A stretch of 64,000 bases of DNA from Lunularia cruciata (GCA_948567375.1 OX419756.1:35256552-35320551); one strand, 5' to 3'. Shown: positions 12,286-23,135, counted from the stretch's first letter. Translations and numbers: made by a program. Notes: generated by a model from the sequence alone, not told the origin.

Positions 12286-12376
12286 AGTTTGGAGGACTTT
12301 GCAAGTTTAGAGGACTTTGCAAGTTTGGAGGACTTTGCAAGTTTGGAGGACTTTGCAAGTTTGGAGGAGATTCAAA
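12286..12376 (+). repeat. 18-bp tandem repeat, about five units
   Basis: Unit TTTGGAGGACTTTGCAAG, four near-perfect copies plus a degenerate fifth. Because 18 is a multiple of three, the surrounding open frame (12223-12420) reads a repeated Glu-Asp-Phe-Ala-Ser-Leu. The frame probably comes from the repeat and is not a gene. Confidence 0.85.
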
Positions 12377-12559
12377 GTGGTAAGAAAAAAGACCTTATTT
12401 GGCTGAATTTTGGCATTTAGAGGCTTCGAGGCATAGGGTTGTGGGCTATGAGAGGCTACAAAGGCCTAAAAGGGCCAGCAAGCCAGCTTGCTGGCGTGAG
12501 GCTAGCTAGTTTGGAGTAGTTCTTGGTCATTGGTTGGTAAAATCTACCCATCTTGCTAG

Positions 12560-12632
12560 ATTGTGCGCAATAGTGTTTGACTCTTAGATCTCTTGTTCCT
12601 AGACTGGTGCTCTAGCCAACTAGTCCACCCTC
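12560..12632 (-). other. tRNA-like sequence (pseudo-tRNA or SINE head)
   Basis: On the minus strand, GTTGGCTAGAGCACCAG (near 12605-12622) fits a tRNA D-arm and A-box. A decayed T-arm-like GAGTCAAACAC follows about 45 bases later. No paired acceptor stem is visible, so a functional tRNA is unlikely. Confidence 0.3.
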
Positions 12633-13081
12633 ACTTGTTGTCCTAATGACTGTGCCACTATTATCTATACACTTGTAGCTTTGGTTGGGAGAGGCAGTTT
12701 GATCCTATTCTTGGTGATCCTGGTAGCTTAGGACTTAAATAAAAACTTCTCTTATATCAAATGCCGAATTGTAGCAAAGTTAGTCCCGTGTTGTTGTATG
12801 AGATAGAGGGTTTTTGTTTAGATTTATTGTGATTGAACCCCTTCCATTCTCTACTTCTTGTTTGTGCACCACATTTGTGTGAGATGCACTGACTTTTGAG
12901 CATTGGTGCTCTGGTGTGCTCTCAATAGTGAGGCTAGAATGATGACCAGTCAGACTCTTTGTTTCTCTCCGGTGATGCAGGAAGTGATGACCTGCATACC
13001 ATGAGAGTACATGTTGTGATGGCAAGTTATAGGTTGCCCTTTCCCTTAGTGTAGTTATCTTGGTTAGATTTACATTAGTGG

Positions 13082-14311
13082 GTGATGCTTAGTTGGTATT
13101 GGCACTTGGTGGTGTTGGCACTTGGTGAGGTACTTGCGGTTGTGACTTGCGGTTGCAGTTTGTGGTTTTGGTTTGTTGTTGCAGTTTGTGGTTGCAGTTA
13201 CTTTGTCATGACAGAGTTATTTGGGGATCTGAGAGGAGATAGCCCTAAATTACATAGTGGGTTTACTTGGAGTGGTACTCGGTATCAACCTGTATCTCTG
13301 GTCCCAATGAGAGAGGAGATTGACTCTGAGTTGGAGTTTGACACAGGAGTTGATTTTGTTGAGAGTGCACTTGGTGTGTCCACACCGTTGTTGTGGGACA
13401 TGGACAAGATTTATGGGGCCTCCAAAGGCCTTAGGCGTTACTCTAGTATAGTGGGTACCATTGAGTTGGATGACTTCATCCAAGAGTTCAATAGTTGGTG
13501 TGATCTGCAATAGATGCAAAACCTGACTTTGTTTACACCCTTCATGGTATGCAAGGGGTTGTTTCAACATTTGGAGGGTCCACCAATGGATGACTACCAT
13601 GAGTTCAGGAGAGCTTATTTGGAGATCAAGTTATGGAGATAGTATTGGTCTCCGAACTATGTCTCTATCACTTTAGGTTTAGTGGCAAGGAGTAGATTGG
13701 TTGTACCTACAAGTTCTAGCTCAAGTAGTGTTAGTGGAGCTAGTGGAGGTGCACTAGTTGGAGATAGTGCTACTACAAGTGGAGGTACTACTGCAAGAGG
13801 TGGTGTGGTATTGGGGTTTAACCCCATGGTGGAGTTCTTCTAGTGTTTGAGGTAGAACTACCATGAAGTGCGGACTAACAAGCTAAGGAGCTTGCAAGAG
13901 TTCCAACGGAAGGCTAGAAAGAGCATACACGAGGCATATACTTGCATGAGGCAGCTGATCAGTTTCACTCAAGGAGTTACTAAGGCCCACGTAGTCCAAT
14001 TTTGGTATGAGATACTAGATAGGGAGTTGCAACATAGAGTTTGTGATGCTACGTTGTTACAGGCTACTTTGCCTACTTTCGTAGTGGTCTTTGGTTTGGC
14101 TAAGCGTATTGAGCTCAACATGGTGGAGGAGAGAGTGGTGATATCTGGATTTGGTAGGGAGACCTCATCCACGGCTGTGACTTCTTCTAGAGTGCACCAC
14201 GCCCAATTGGTTTTTGAGGACAGGGTGGACAGCTCAGATCCTATGGAGCAAGTGGAGGGCCTAGTGGAGCTAGACCCTTACCTTCATTTTCAGGTCAGCA
14301 ACAGCCTATGA
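13082..14311 (+). pseudogene. D1 gag remnant
   Basis: One reading frame with a few stops runs from about 13200 to 14311. The clearest part (13868-14311) is a helical gag-type segment with FQRKARKSIHEAYTCMRQL and the track of residues typical of plant gypsy gag before the zinc knuckles. Upstream at 13250-13513 is a conserved-looking region (DDFIQEFNSWCDL). The Val, Trp and Cys-rich start at 13082-13210 derives from repetitive DNA and is probably not part of the protein. Gag would form the replication particle. Confidence 0.65.
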
Positions 14312-14763
14312 GTGGTGGTGTTGCTTGTTGGACTTGTGGTGGACCTCACTATCGGAGAGAGTGTACTCAAGGCAGTGAACCTGATACCTTGGGTGTATCA
14401 TAGCCAACACAGAGGCAGTGTGAGCATTGCCATAGATTTGGTCACACTAGTGACCAATGTTTTGACCTACACTCAGAGTTATAGAGTGGTAGGGCTATTA
14501 TGGCAGGTAGTAGAGGAGCTCTAGTTCATGGAGGATGAGGTGGTAGAGGTGGTGGTAGAGGATCTACACCTAGTAGGGGTGCAATACCTGCCCTTACTTT
14601 TGATACAACTATAGCTACAAGGATTGATTAGTTGGAGCAAAGATTGGCTAGTATGGCCATTGCTTAGAGGAGATCCGATTCGGGTGCTGAGGCTTCCACC
14701 TCATATGCTGGTGATAGAGATGCTTTGGACTTCATGTGCAGAGTAGCACAGGTGGATGCATGA
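14311..14763 (+). pseudogene. D1 nucleocapsid zinc knuckles
   Basis: One base out of frame with the gag part, so a frameshift lies near 14308. Two Cys-His knuckles are readable: CWTCGGPHYRREC at 14326-14364 (CX2CX3HX4C, one residue shorter than usual) and CEHCHRFGHTSDQC at 14419-14460 (CX2CX4HX4C). A Gly and Arg-rich tail follows. The knuckles bind the element RNA in known gypsy elements. Stops at 14401 and beyond show decay. Confidence 0.75.
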
Positions 14764-15111
14764 TGGACTACCTACTTTTCAACCACCTGCTACTACACAG
14801 ACTGAGTATAGCACAATGTTGGGGGCGGCTTAGTTGATTATGCGTTGCCCTTTGTTTTTAGCCAGTGATATGTTTACATTGGGAGTTGACCCAACCCCAA
14901 TGTTTTGGTTGGCTGACATGCTGTGTGAGAGTAAGGATGATGCGGTTCATACTACTAGAGTAGAGGTGGTTGATAGTGGAGCTGACTTGGTTGAGGAGCA
15001 TGGGATCCGTTCAGCGACCAATGGTTTAAGGCAGGCAGCAACGGCTAGACTGGAGAGTTACCAGCTAGACCGGCCTTTGAGAGAGCACGGTTCACACTTG
15101 GTGTTATCCTA

Positions 15112-15576
15112 TTGGATAACCAAAGGAGGATTTTCTGTTTGGTGGGACCTTTAGAGAAGGTCTATACACCATATAGAGTCTTGTTAGACTCTGGTGCACA
15201 GCCCCTTATGTTGGGGAAGACTGCATTTGTCGGTCTAGAGTTATGGAAGACCGATGTGGAGAGATGTCCATTTCAGATCCAGACATCTCTAGGTGGTGGT
15301 TCGACATAATACATCACACGTGGGGAGCTTATTGTCCAGGTTCAACTTAGTCATACGACTAATAGCTTGGTGGTGAGAGCTCATGCTATTGCAACAATAG
15401 TTGAGTCATATGATGTGCTAGTTGGAGGAGTAGTGTTATATTCCATGGGTTTTAGTATTGACTGTTGGGAAGAGACAACCTCCTATAGACCAGGTTGGTA
15501 GTCTGGTGAGGGACGGGTATGTTGCTTACCATTACGCTTTAGTAGTGGTAGTCTTGGCTCACTACAGTCCAAGACC
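15112..15576 (+). pseudogene. D1 aspartic protease
   Basis: Retropepsin-like domain with the catalytic LLDSGAQPLMLG near 15180 and a later hydrophobic segment (VLVGGVVLYSMGF, near 15415-15455) that matches the second half of such proteases. It is read in one frame with two stops (15307 and 15499). The same frame runs on without any frameshift into the methyltransferase, so the two were once parts of one polyprotein. A further open piece, 14834-15154, lies upstream in another frame and is probably the gag-protease linker. Confidence 0.8.
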
Positions 15577-16869
15577 ATGGCAACATCAGTTTTAGCTTTC
15601 AATGATGCAATCACTTGGCCTGGTGACTTATTGGAGTGGAACATCCATGCAGAAGAAAATCTAGTACCAGAGGAGATCACTTGGATTTGGAGTACGAGTG
15701 GGATTGTTCCATCCACCTTGGATGTTCCATTGTGGAGTTCAGAGGAGGTGTTGCAGTAGCATGCAGATCAGTTGGTGCAACAAGCTTGGAGTGGAGCCTT
15801 CCTACCATCAGGAGATGAGTGTGAGGATGAGCCTCCAGAGTTGATTACTTTGACACCTCTGGATACCACACTCATTACTTGGCAATATCCAATAGAGGGG
15901 ATATGTTTATTGGAGTTGTTTGGTGGGATTAGCACCGGACTAGCTGTGGCATTATAGGCGGGTATACGAGTATAGAAGTACTTGTATATAGAGAGAGATG
16001 AGACTGCTACGCAAGTCTCTCTACATTATGTGTTACACTTGGCCTATCGATATCCGGAGTTATTACCGATGTCAACAGTCAAAGGTTACCAAAAGGCCCT
16101 ACCAACAGACATTTCCTTATTGGGGGTGCATGATCTGGAGAGATATGGGCCTATTCACTTGGTGATTTTTGGATGGCCATGTCAGGGACATGCACGTACT
16201 GGTAGAGGTTTGGGTCTTTAGGATCCTTGTTCTAGTATGTTTTGAGAGATGTTAGGGATACTACAACATCTCCAAGTTCATCAATCTGTTTCTCCAGCTT
16301 ACTTTTTGGAGAACATTCCTTTGATGGGTGATTCTTGCCTAAGAGGAGTGGCAAGTACACATCAAGTCCATTCTTGGATGGGACTTGCTGTATTGTTAGA
16401 TGCAGCCACAGTGGGATCACGGGCTCATCGTCTTTGTCTTTGGTGGACAACCCTCTTACCTAAAGAGGTTCTACAACGTGCTTATGATAGGATTCAATGA
16501 CTTGACCACATCCTTGTTGATGATATCTTGGATGTTGGGCGTCAGTCTCAGATAGTGGTAGTGGTTGATAGGTCACCTATGGCAATGGTGAACCTAGTTG
16601 GACAGCCTAGAGCCATATTTCCCACACTCATGAGTTTCCTTGGCTCTCATGCTTTTTGAGAAGGAGGACCTGGACTTGTTTGGGACTCACAGTTATAGCA
16701 GTTGGTGGAGCTCAATGCTGATGCAAGAGAGCGGGCAATGGGTTTTTGCACTAGTATTACCATTGTTCTAGTAGTGTCAGAGGCATCCAAGCATAAGGTG
16801 TTAGATCATGCTACGGACCTAAACTATTTGACCTAGATTGTGAGCCTTGGCTTGGCATAGCAACGTAGG
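15577..16869 (+). pseudogene. DNMT3-type cytosine-5 DNA methyltransferase domain inside D1 pol
   Basis: A C5 cytosine methyltransferase domain, normally transferring methyl from S-adenosylmethionine to DNA cytosines. The motifs appear in canonical order, so it is not permuted like plant DRM. Motif I is LELFGGISTG at 15910-15939. Motif IV is GWPCQGHA at 16171-16194, with the catalytic Cys codon at 16180. Motif VI is ENI at 16309-16317. Motif VIII is SRAHRL at 16417-16434. A motif IX/X-like ARERAMGF lies at 16723-16746, followed by DLNYLT. Spacing and flanking residues resemble DNMT3 more than DNMT1 or CMT. No PWWP or ADD reader domain is seen. The reading frame is shared with the protease. Ten stops (15757, 15955, 15973, 16219, 16243, 16498, 16657, 16696, 16834, 16858) but no frameshift break it. 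D2 repeats the domain. Confidence 0.88.
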
Positions 16870-17776
16870 ATGTGCTTGATATGCATCACCACTCGGACAC
16901 TTATGAGCCATGTGCCTATCAAGACGATTCAGGCACATGTTGGGGGCAATGGACTGAGTAGGCATGGTATTCTTGGGACACAACCAGTAGCTACTAGGGA
17001 GAGTGGTCTACTTGGAGTCCATCTAGGTGAGCGTGAGCTACTTGGATTACACCTTTGGTCCACTTGGGATGCAGCTAGAGGACCTATGGAGCTTGCAGCC
17101 AGAGTAGAGGGAGTTTTTCATATAGAGGTTGGGACCTCTAGTGGTCGGAGGCATGACGCTATTGCTCCCAAGGGCCCAATGGCAGCCAGTCAAGATGTCT
17201 TCCACTCCTACTACAATTATAGAGGATACTTGGGAACTAGATCTTGGACCCAAGCTTACTGGAGAAGAAAGACGGAGGGTTTGGAGGTTCTTGAGGAGCC
17301 ACACAAGTTGTTTTGACTTCAGTATGAAGGATTTGGGTGCTCTAAAGGGACCTGGTATATGGATTGAGCTGACTAGCAATACACTGGTTTTTTGACGTCC
17401 TTATCAATATAGTGAGATGGAGAGGACATTGATTCAGAGCTAGAGTAGTGACCTTTTTTAGGCTGATTTGGTGGAGATTTCACATGGAAAGTATGCATCA
17501 GCAACAGTGATGCCAGCCAAGAAGGATATGCATAGCAACTACACAAATAGGCAGATGTGTGGAGATTACCGTCCTATAAATTGATAGACTAGGGCTGATT
17601 GGTATGCCATGCCTACACTAGAGGAGATTTTTGATGCAATTGGGCATGCAAAAGTCTTCAATACTTTGGATCTTTGAGCTAGATATCATCAGTTGCTGAT
17701 CAAGGAGGAGTATAAGTCCAAGACATCATTCAACATTATTGATCCTCACAGCAAGGATGTGTTATATCAGTGGAGG
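16870..17776 (+). pseudogene. D1 linker and N-terminal reverse transcriptase, cut by A2
   Basis: After the methyltransferase a linker (16870-17128) leads, with one frameshift near 17130-17200, into the fingers and palm of gypsy reverse transcriptase. Landmarks are ATVMPAKKD, MCGDYRPIN, TRADWYAMPT and HAKVFNTLDL. The trace ends at codons for LYQWR (17767-17776), exactly where A2 starts. D2 keeps the next part, including its YIDD active site. Stops are frequent. Confidence 0.85.
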
Positions 17777-18187
17777 TGAAGCCCACATTTTTGGTTTTTT
17801 TCAAAATAAAGACAAAGAAGTGTATAAAGAAGTCAGATTGAGCCTATATGGCCAAAGAAGGCAAGGAAAAGAGTCTTCGGGATTAAACCCGAAGTAAAGT
17901 GACTTTGGGTCATAAGGCAAAGTACTCAAAAATGCCTTGTCAGCACACAACCCGAAGTAAGGAGTCTTCGTATTGGGGGGAGCTCAACCCGAGGCAAAGT
18001 CAGTCTAACAACCTTTCGTCGGGGCGATAAATTCAAGAAGGACCGTTCAAAAACCGGCGGCCCATACGTGCAAAGTTTGATTGGCAGTGATAGATGCATG
18101 CAGGAGGTGTGATTTCTTGGTAGAAACTCAAAGTGAAGAAAGACAAAGAAAGCGCAACTCTATAAAAATCAAAATCACAATGACAAA

Positions 18188-20760
18188 ATGTCGAGTAATT
18201 TTCCTTCGCCATTGAGAAGTTGTCATGTAGGTGATTGTGGGAAGGGAAATAGAGTTGGAAACGCGTTAGTGTGTGAGGGAGAAGTCGCAAGAGTGAAATT
18301 GAGAGACAATGAGAAAGCAAGAGAGATGGGAAGAGGAAAGAAGAACTCTAAATTTGTAGTGAGAAATCATGCAATTCGGAGGTTAGATGTGATCGCTAGG
18401 ATCAAAGTCTTGAGCCGACTTTGGATCACCTTCTTGGTGTGGAACTGGAACGTGAGTTTTCCAGGTTTCATGACAAAGATCATTGAGAGCAAGTGTCTCA
18501 ATAGACCCAAGGAAGAAGGGGAGAGAGGAAATCCGGCTCGCTAGAGAGAGTCAGATTGGAGACTAGTACGCGGGAAGGAAGCAGGCTCGGAGCAAGGGAC
18601 CACGTTCTTGGGGAAGGGAGAGATAGCCCAAGAAACCCAAGAGGTGAGAGATGCATTCTTGTCAAAGCGGATGAAGAATGATTACAAAGTGGAGAGTTAC
18701 AAAGACCTTGTCAAGAGAGGAATTGTGAGTGCTCTGATGGCAATCCTGAAGCCAGAGAGAACAACCTATGTGATGAAATACCAAGCGGTGTTCTTTCATA
18801 AGTTGTTTGCAGGAGAACAGATCAATTGAGCGAGGTGTTTCCATGGGAGAACGAGACAAATGGTGTGGAATCTATAGGATAAATCTTCTCCACACTAGAT
18901 CGTGCCGTTTGTAGCTTATTTCTACCTTGGGTTGAATTTGCTAAACTTGGCGGAGCAAACTCTGATGGTGTCGCATTTCCATCCCGATTTGAGAAAGGAG
19001 GACGATGTAGAGGAGCAACAATACATCTTGCAAATCAGAAGCACCGACGAGTACTACAAGAAGACGGGGAAGAATGTGGAGATCAAAGTGAGTACTCCAA
19101 ACTCAAAGAAGAGAAGTTGGCAGGGCGAAGCCAAAGACACGACAAAACCTCAAAAGACCAAGAGAGGAAACCCGAGGCGAGGCATGGTAGTGATCGAGTC
19201 GGAAGATGAAGACTCAGAAGGTGATGCCGAGCGCAAGACCAAAGACTCGGAACACGAGGAGGAGCCCAAGCTAACACTACAAAGTGGAGATACAAGTAGC
19301 AATAGCAATGAGGGTGGAGAAATGACATCGGCACCAGCTGCTGCAAAAGAAGAAGAAGAAGTTCAAGCAGAGATCAAGGCCAAGGACAACATGAAGTTGG
19401 AAGATGAAGTACCCAAGGCAAAAGAGAAGATCGCAGTTCAGAGGGGAGTCCGCCCGAGACGTAAGGCAAAGTACAATGCAGGTCCAAGTAATCTGAAGGA
19501 AGAAGCGAATGAAAGCTCAAGAAGCAAGGTGTTTGTTCAATACGAAGACTGCAGAGAAGAAAGCGAGTATTGGATGAACACAAAGTACAAAGAGAAGTGG
19601 CTATGCAAGAAGAAGTAACCCCGAGCAATGGAGTCGAGTACCTGCGGGAGGTGGTGTGTCCTCTGCTGGTGAAGTTAGAGTACAAGAAGAAGGAGATGCA
19701 GTTGACTTGTCCAAAGGTAAAGAATGTCTTGCAGGTGTTGTCAAGATTAGAAGAAGAGAACTTGGAGTTGAAGAAGAGTATAACCCAAGGTGAGGAGGAA
19801 AGGGAAGTAGTGCAAGCGGAGGCAGTAGTGAGAACTTAGGTAATTGAAGACCTGAAGAGAGAAGTGAGATATCAAGAAGATCTGGTTAAGAAGAGTGACA
19901 TAGCAAGGGAGAGACAAGTAGTTGAATACGAGATCTTGAAGCAGCAGTTTGCTTATTCAAGAGTAGAAGTTATCCATGTTATGGCGAGAGTCACAAGGAA
20001 GGATCAAGAGCTCAATAGGGTGATGGAGAGTGTAGAGGAGAAGAAGCAACTCTAGCAAAGAAAGTTGGCAGTATGGTATAGGGAAGAAGAGAGATTATGA
20101 GAGTTACTTCGTAATCAAGAGGAGAAGGTTGTACAGAAGGAGAAGGAGAAGGAGACGGTGAAAGCCGAGTTCAAAGCGGAATTGGCAATGTACAAGGAGG
20201 ATTGGCTTGCAGATTGAGAGCAAGAGAGGAAGATGAGATTGGAGCCGTTGAAGGAGATAGTCCTCAGGATGAACGCGATGTTGAGTATAGAGGCTAGCAT
20301 TCAAATTGAAGAGACAAGGCTGCACAAGTTGAAGTTGTTGGTGCAAGAGACGAGGTGAAGACAAGGGAAAGACACTGATTTGAATGCCTTGTTGATTAGT
20401 TTAAGAACTCGTGAAGACAGGAATATCTTAGAAGTAGAAGACAATATTGCAATTAGATTAGACTTAGTGAAAATAGAGATAGAAAAACTTCAGAAAGATG
20501 TTAGAGCCAAACCCGAAGTAGATAACATAGGAGTGCAGATGTCTTCGGAGTTAGAGATGGAGACATTGGAGAAGAGTGGGTTGAGAGATGAAGAGTTAGA
20601 TAGATTACCCACTAATGCAATTTCAGATCAGGAAATAGAATTGCTGGATTTGGTAGAAGAAGTAGAAGATATGAAACCCGAAGATAAAGTAGTAGGAAGT
20701 AAATTTACTTTGGGTTTGGGTTTGAAAGCCGATGACAAAGTAGACATCGGATCGGATTAG
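18188..20760 (+). pseudogene. Coiled-coil protein frame inside the A2 LTR (about 857 codons, broken)
   Basis: Starts MSSNFPSPLRSC. One frame runs from 18188 to 19618 with a few stops (18542, 18827 and shortly after). One frameshift near 19570-19620 moves it to a second frame that continues to 20760. Residues about 160-290 form a conserved block (YKVESYKDLVKRG, YVMKYQAVFFHKLF) that weakly recalls the putative plant transposon protein domain. An acidic linker follows, then a basic patch (RPRRKAKYNAGPS), then about 380 residues of Glu/Lys/Leu-rich coiled coil. A1 shows the same layout, with many differences that leave the protein character unchanged. No known enzymatic motif. It would lie in U3, so it could be expressed from the 3' LTR part of the genomic RNA or from its own promoter. 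Function unknown. Confidence 0.65.
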
Positions 20761-20875
20761 TAACAGTTTTAAGATTTGAAGAGGTAGATATGAAGAGGTG
20801 CATTGTCATTTTGGATCTATAGGTTAGAAGAGTTGTTGTAGAACGGTATAGTTGTTAGAACTATCGATTGCTTCA

Positions 20876-20884
20876 CTATTTAAG
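20876..20884 (+). promoter_or_regulatory. TATA-like box in A2 LTR
   Basis: CTATTTAAG, about 670 bp before the LTR end and after the LTR frame. A1 has CTATTTGAAG at the equivalent site. Likely core promoter of the genomic RNA. Confidence 0.4.
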
Positions 20885-21561
20885 AGTGGCATTTGCAGTA
20901 TCATGTTGTTCAGTGCTCATAATTTCTGAGAATAGATAAAGCGAAGTGTTGTGAAGGAGTGCTCGTCGCTTAAGCTTGATTTTGAGTATCAACTTTGTGT
21001 TTGTGTTTGTGAGTGTTTGAAGAAATTTGAAATGCAAGTCAGTGTGCTTGTTGAATGTTGGATTCCGCAGCCTTGATCTTCAATCTGTGTGTTTGATCCT
21101 AAGTGAAGTGCAATCAAAGCAATGCATTGACAAATCTGAGAGGAATTGTAGTGTTGGTAGTATTCTGCATTTGTGAGTGCAATGCGAGGTTGATGTGAAG
21201 CAATTTTGATTGAGGAAGTTGTGCCTTCAGTGGAGGGGTGGAACACAATTCTGAGGCGAGGTCATTTTGCAGTGAAGTGCCATTTTTGGGAGAGCCTGAA
21301 TCATCACAATCAAGATTGTTTGGAAAGATTTGATGGAGTTGTGATTAAGGAGTGTTAATTTGTGACAAGACTGCAAGTCAGTGCTTGGTACTCTTCTCTG
21401 GGTGTGGTTTCTACCCGAGAGATTAAATATGCAACCAAGAAGAACTACATGTTACTGTTTGACTTTGTATTTGACCAATTTTGACTCGTATCTCTGCAGG
21501 AACAAACTTTACTTACCCAATTACCGCAAAAGTGATATTTGCCGGGTTGTTACATGATTTT

Positions 21562-21580
21562 TGGCATCGCTGCCCGGGAT
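21562..21580 (+). other. A2 primer-binding-site candidate
   Basis: TGGCATCGCTGCCCGGGAT follows the LTR by seven bases. It has the shape of the TGGCGCCGTYGCCGGGG site used by many Tat and Athila elements (tRNA-Asp type) but is divergent. The tRNA is not assigned with certainty. Confidence 0.55.
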
Positions 21581-22364
21581 ACAAATCTTGAAAGTGGAAG
21601 AATACGAAGCCAAATTCAAAACTGGGTATCAATGCAATATGAATGTTTGCATCGAGAGAACAACGAGAAGAGAGAGCTCAAAGACAAGCATTGCAACGTG
21701 AAGAAGACGAACGTCTGAACATCCCATCCACTATGGACAAAACCAAACGAGAGGCATTGGACTTTCAACTCCTTCACAAAGTGCAAGAAGCCCTGCAAGA
21801 ACTTGACCACAAGAATTGTGAAGGCGGTTGGCAAGGCTACTTTGCATCTCCCTCTTCGTCCAAGAAGAAGAAAGAATCGAGTGGCCAAACATATGCATTG
21901 CGGCCCAGTACACCAACTTCCTCTAGAGCTGTAAAGGAAGTTGTGTCCTTGAAGAACTTTGTTTGAGAAAAGATAGCACGAACACTTATTGAAGACAAGT
22001 GTCAACATCTTCTATGAACGATTCTTTGGTTGTCCCAAAGGAATTTTGAAGAACCAATCGAAGGTGTTGATCCAAAATCTTCCACTCGGGTTGAAGTCGA
22101 CACCCTCATAGCAAAAATTGTCAAAGAAGACCCCACCTTGAATTTGACAAATTGGAAACCCTGGGCTGACAACACGGTGTCGATACCAGCCAATCCTTCA
22201 ATTCCGTCAAGTTCAACACTACCTCAGCCGATCCCAATGCATTGAACGATGACTTTGTTGCCTATCATCCGACACGCCTATCAGAAGTACAAGGGGACAA
22301 AACAAGTTAAAGACCCCGTTGAGTTCATTGAAGAATTCAAAGTCATCTCCTTTGCTAACAAGGA

Positions 22365-22369
22365 GCATG
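22365..22369. repeat. B2 target-site duplication, left (GCATG)
   Basis: GCATG here and at 28980-28984 flank B2 exactly. The A2 gag frame is restored when B2 and one copy are removed. Confidence 0.95.
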
Positions 22370-23118
22370 TGTAATACTCCGAGGACAAGAGAAGAGAGAA
22401 AACACAGATTGCACACTCAAACATTTGATGTCCCAAGAGAGCACCTTCTCTTTATTATATAGACAAAGAGGTCTCCTCCAAGGAAGCTCCACCATAGGAT
22501 TAGGGACACAGATAGGTGACATGTCAGCAAGCTCCACCCTTGGATTACTTACTTGGATGGGTGACCTGTCTGGTCTAGGTCCTATCTGGTTGGTCAAACA
22601 AGCTTTGACCGGAGGGAATCTTGTAGGGAATCTTCTTGTAGGAAATCTCAAAATCATGTGAGTAAGGTACCATTGGAAAGCTCTTGACAAGACAAAGCAG
22701 GGAGGAGGGAAGGCCAGCCTTTCCTCCGCTTTTTTGGGGGGGGGGGGAAATGTGCAAATTTTTGAGGCCTAATTCATCCGTTTAGGCCTCCAAAATTGCC
22801 TTCAAAGATTTCAGGCATATTTCGGTTCCTATTCTATTAGTAGAAGTCCACTTTTGGTGATACCTCTTTCTGATCTGTTTAGTCCATCATGTGTAACATC
22901 CTTCCAGATGTTACCAAACCAATTCTCACCTTGAAATCATATGTCTAGCTATTGGTTCTAAGGTTCTCAAGTCTATTTCGGTTTCTGCCCTATTAGTAGA
23001 AGTACTCTTTTGGTGATACTTATATCTGATCTATTTTGACCATCATGTATAATATCATTCTAGATGTTACGAAACCAAATTTCACATCTAGATCATATGG
23101 CTAACCCTTGGTAGTACA
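22370..23118 (-). repeat. B2 3' LTR
   Basis: 749 bp, TGTAATACTCC to TAGTACA on the plus strand. It differs from the other LTR at several visible sites and has a run of G residues near 22736. Confidence 0.9.
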
Positions 23119-23135
23119 GACCTCCCTCCTTTTAA
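23119..23135 (-). other. B2 polypurine tract
   Basis: On the minus strand TTAAAAGGAGGGAGGTC directly precedes the 3' LTR. It is the primer for plus-strand DNA synthesis in known LTR elements. The same tract is in B3 at 57921-57937. Confidence 0.75.

Larger units (their letters stand above)
11290..17776 (+). mobile_element. D1: Ty3/gypsy element carrying a DNA methyltransferase
   Basis: Order on the plus strand: probable LTR or leader (about 11290-13080), gag, two zinc knuckles, aspartic protease, DNMT3-type methyltransferase, and the first part of reverse transcriptase. RT is cut by the A2 insertion at 17777. I could not fix the LTR ends or the primer site, so the left boundary is approximate. 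The rest of RT, RNase H and integrase is not found downstream of A2 in this window. All frames carry stops. The second family member, D2 (59689-62196, minus), repeats the methyltransferase-RT order. Confidence 0.85.
17777..21554 (+). repeat. A2 5' LTR (3,778 bp)
   Basis: Starts TGAAGCCCAC directly after the interrupted D1 RT codons and ends TTGTTACA seven bases before a primer-site-like sequence. It matches the A1 solo LTR over its length. The length is exceptional but in the range of Ogre/Tat relatives. It contains a long reading frame (18188-20760) and, after it, a TATA-like box. Confidence 0.75.

Noticed and set aside
12286-12376. Regular 18-bp repeats as a CRISPR-like array
   Set aside because: Head-to-tail tandem units with no spacers, in a plant retroelement context.
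13082-13210. Hydrophobic Trp/Val/Cys-rich stretch that could pass for membrane segments
   Set aside because: It derives from a simple GT-rich repeat (TTGGCACTTGGTGG-like, then GTTGCAGTTTGTGG) and precedes the recognisable gag.
15897-16869. Bacterial restriction-modification methyltransferase or contamination
   Set aside because: It sits in frame between a retroelement protease and RT, recurs in a second copy, and resembles DNMT3 around the motifs.
18188-20760. A tandemly or segmentally duplicated host coiled-coil gene (with 484-3058)
   Set aside because: Both copies have the same sharp borders, one with a short duplication and the other followed by a primer-like site and gag; this fits an LTR much better.
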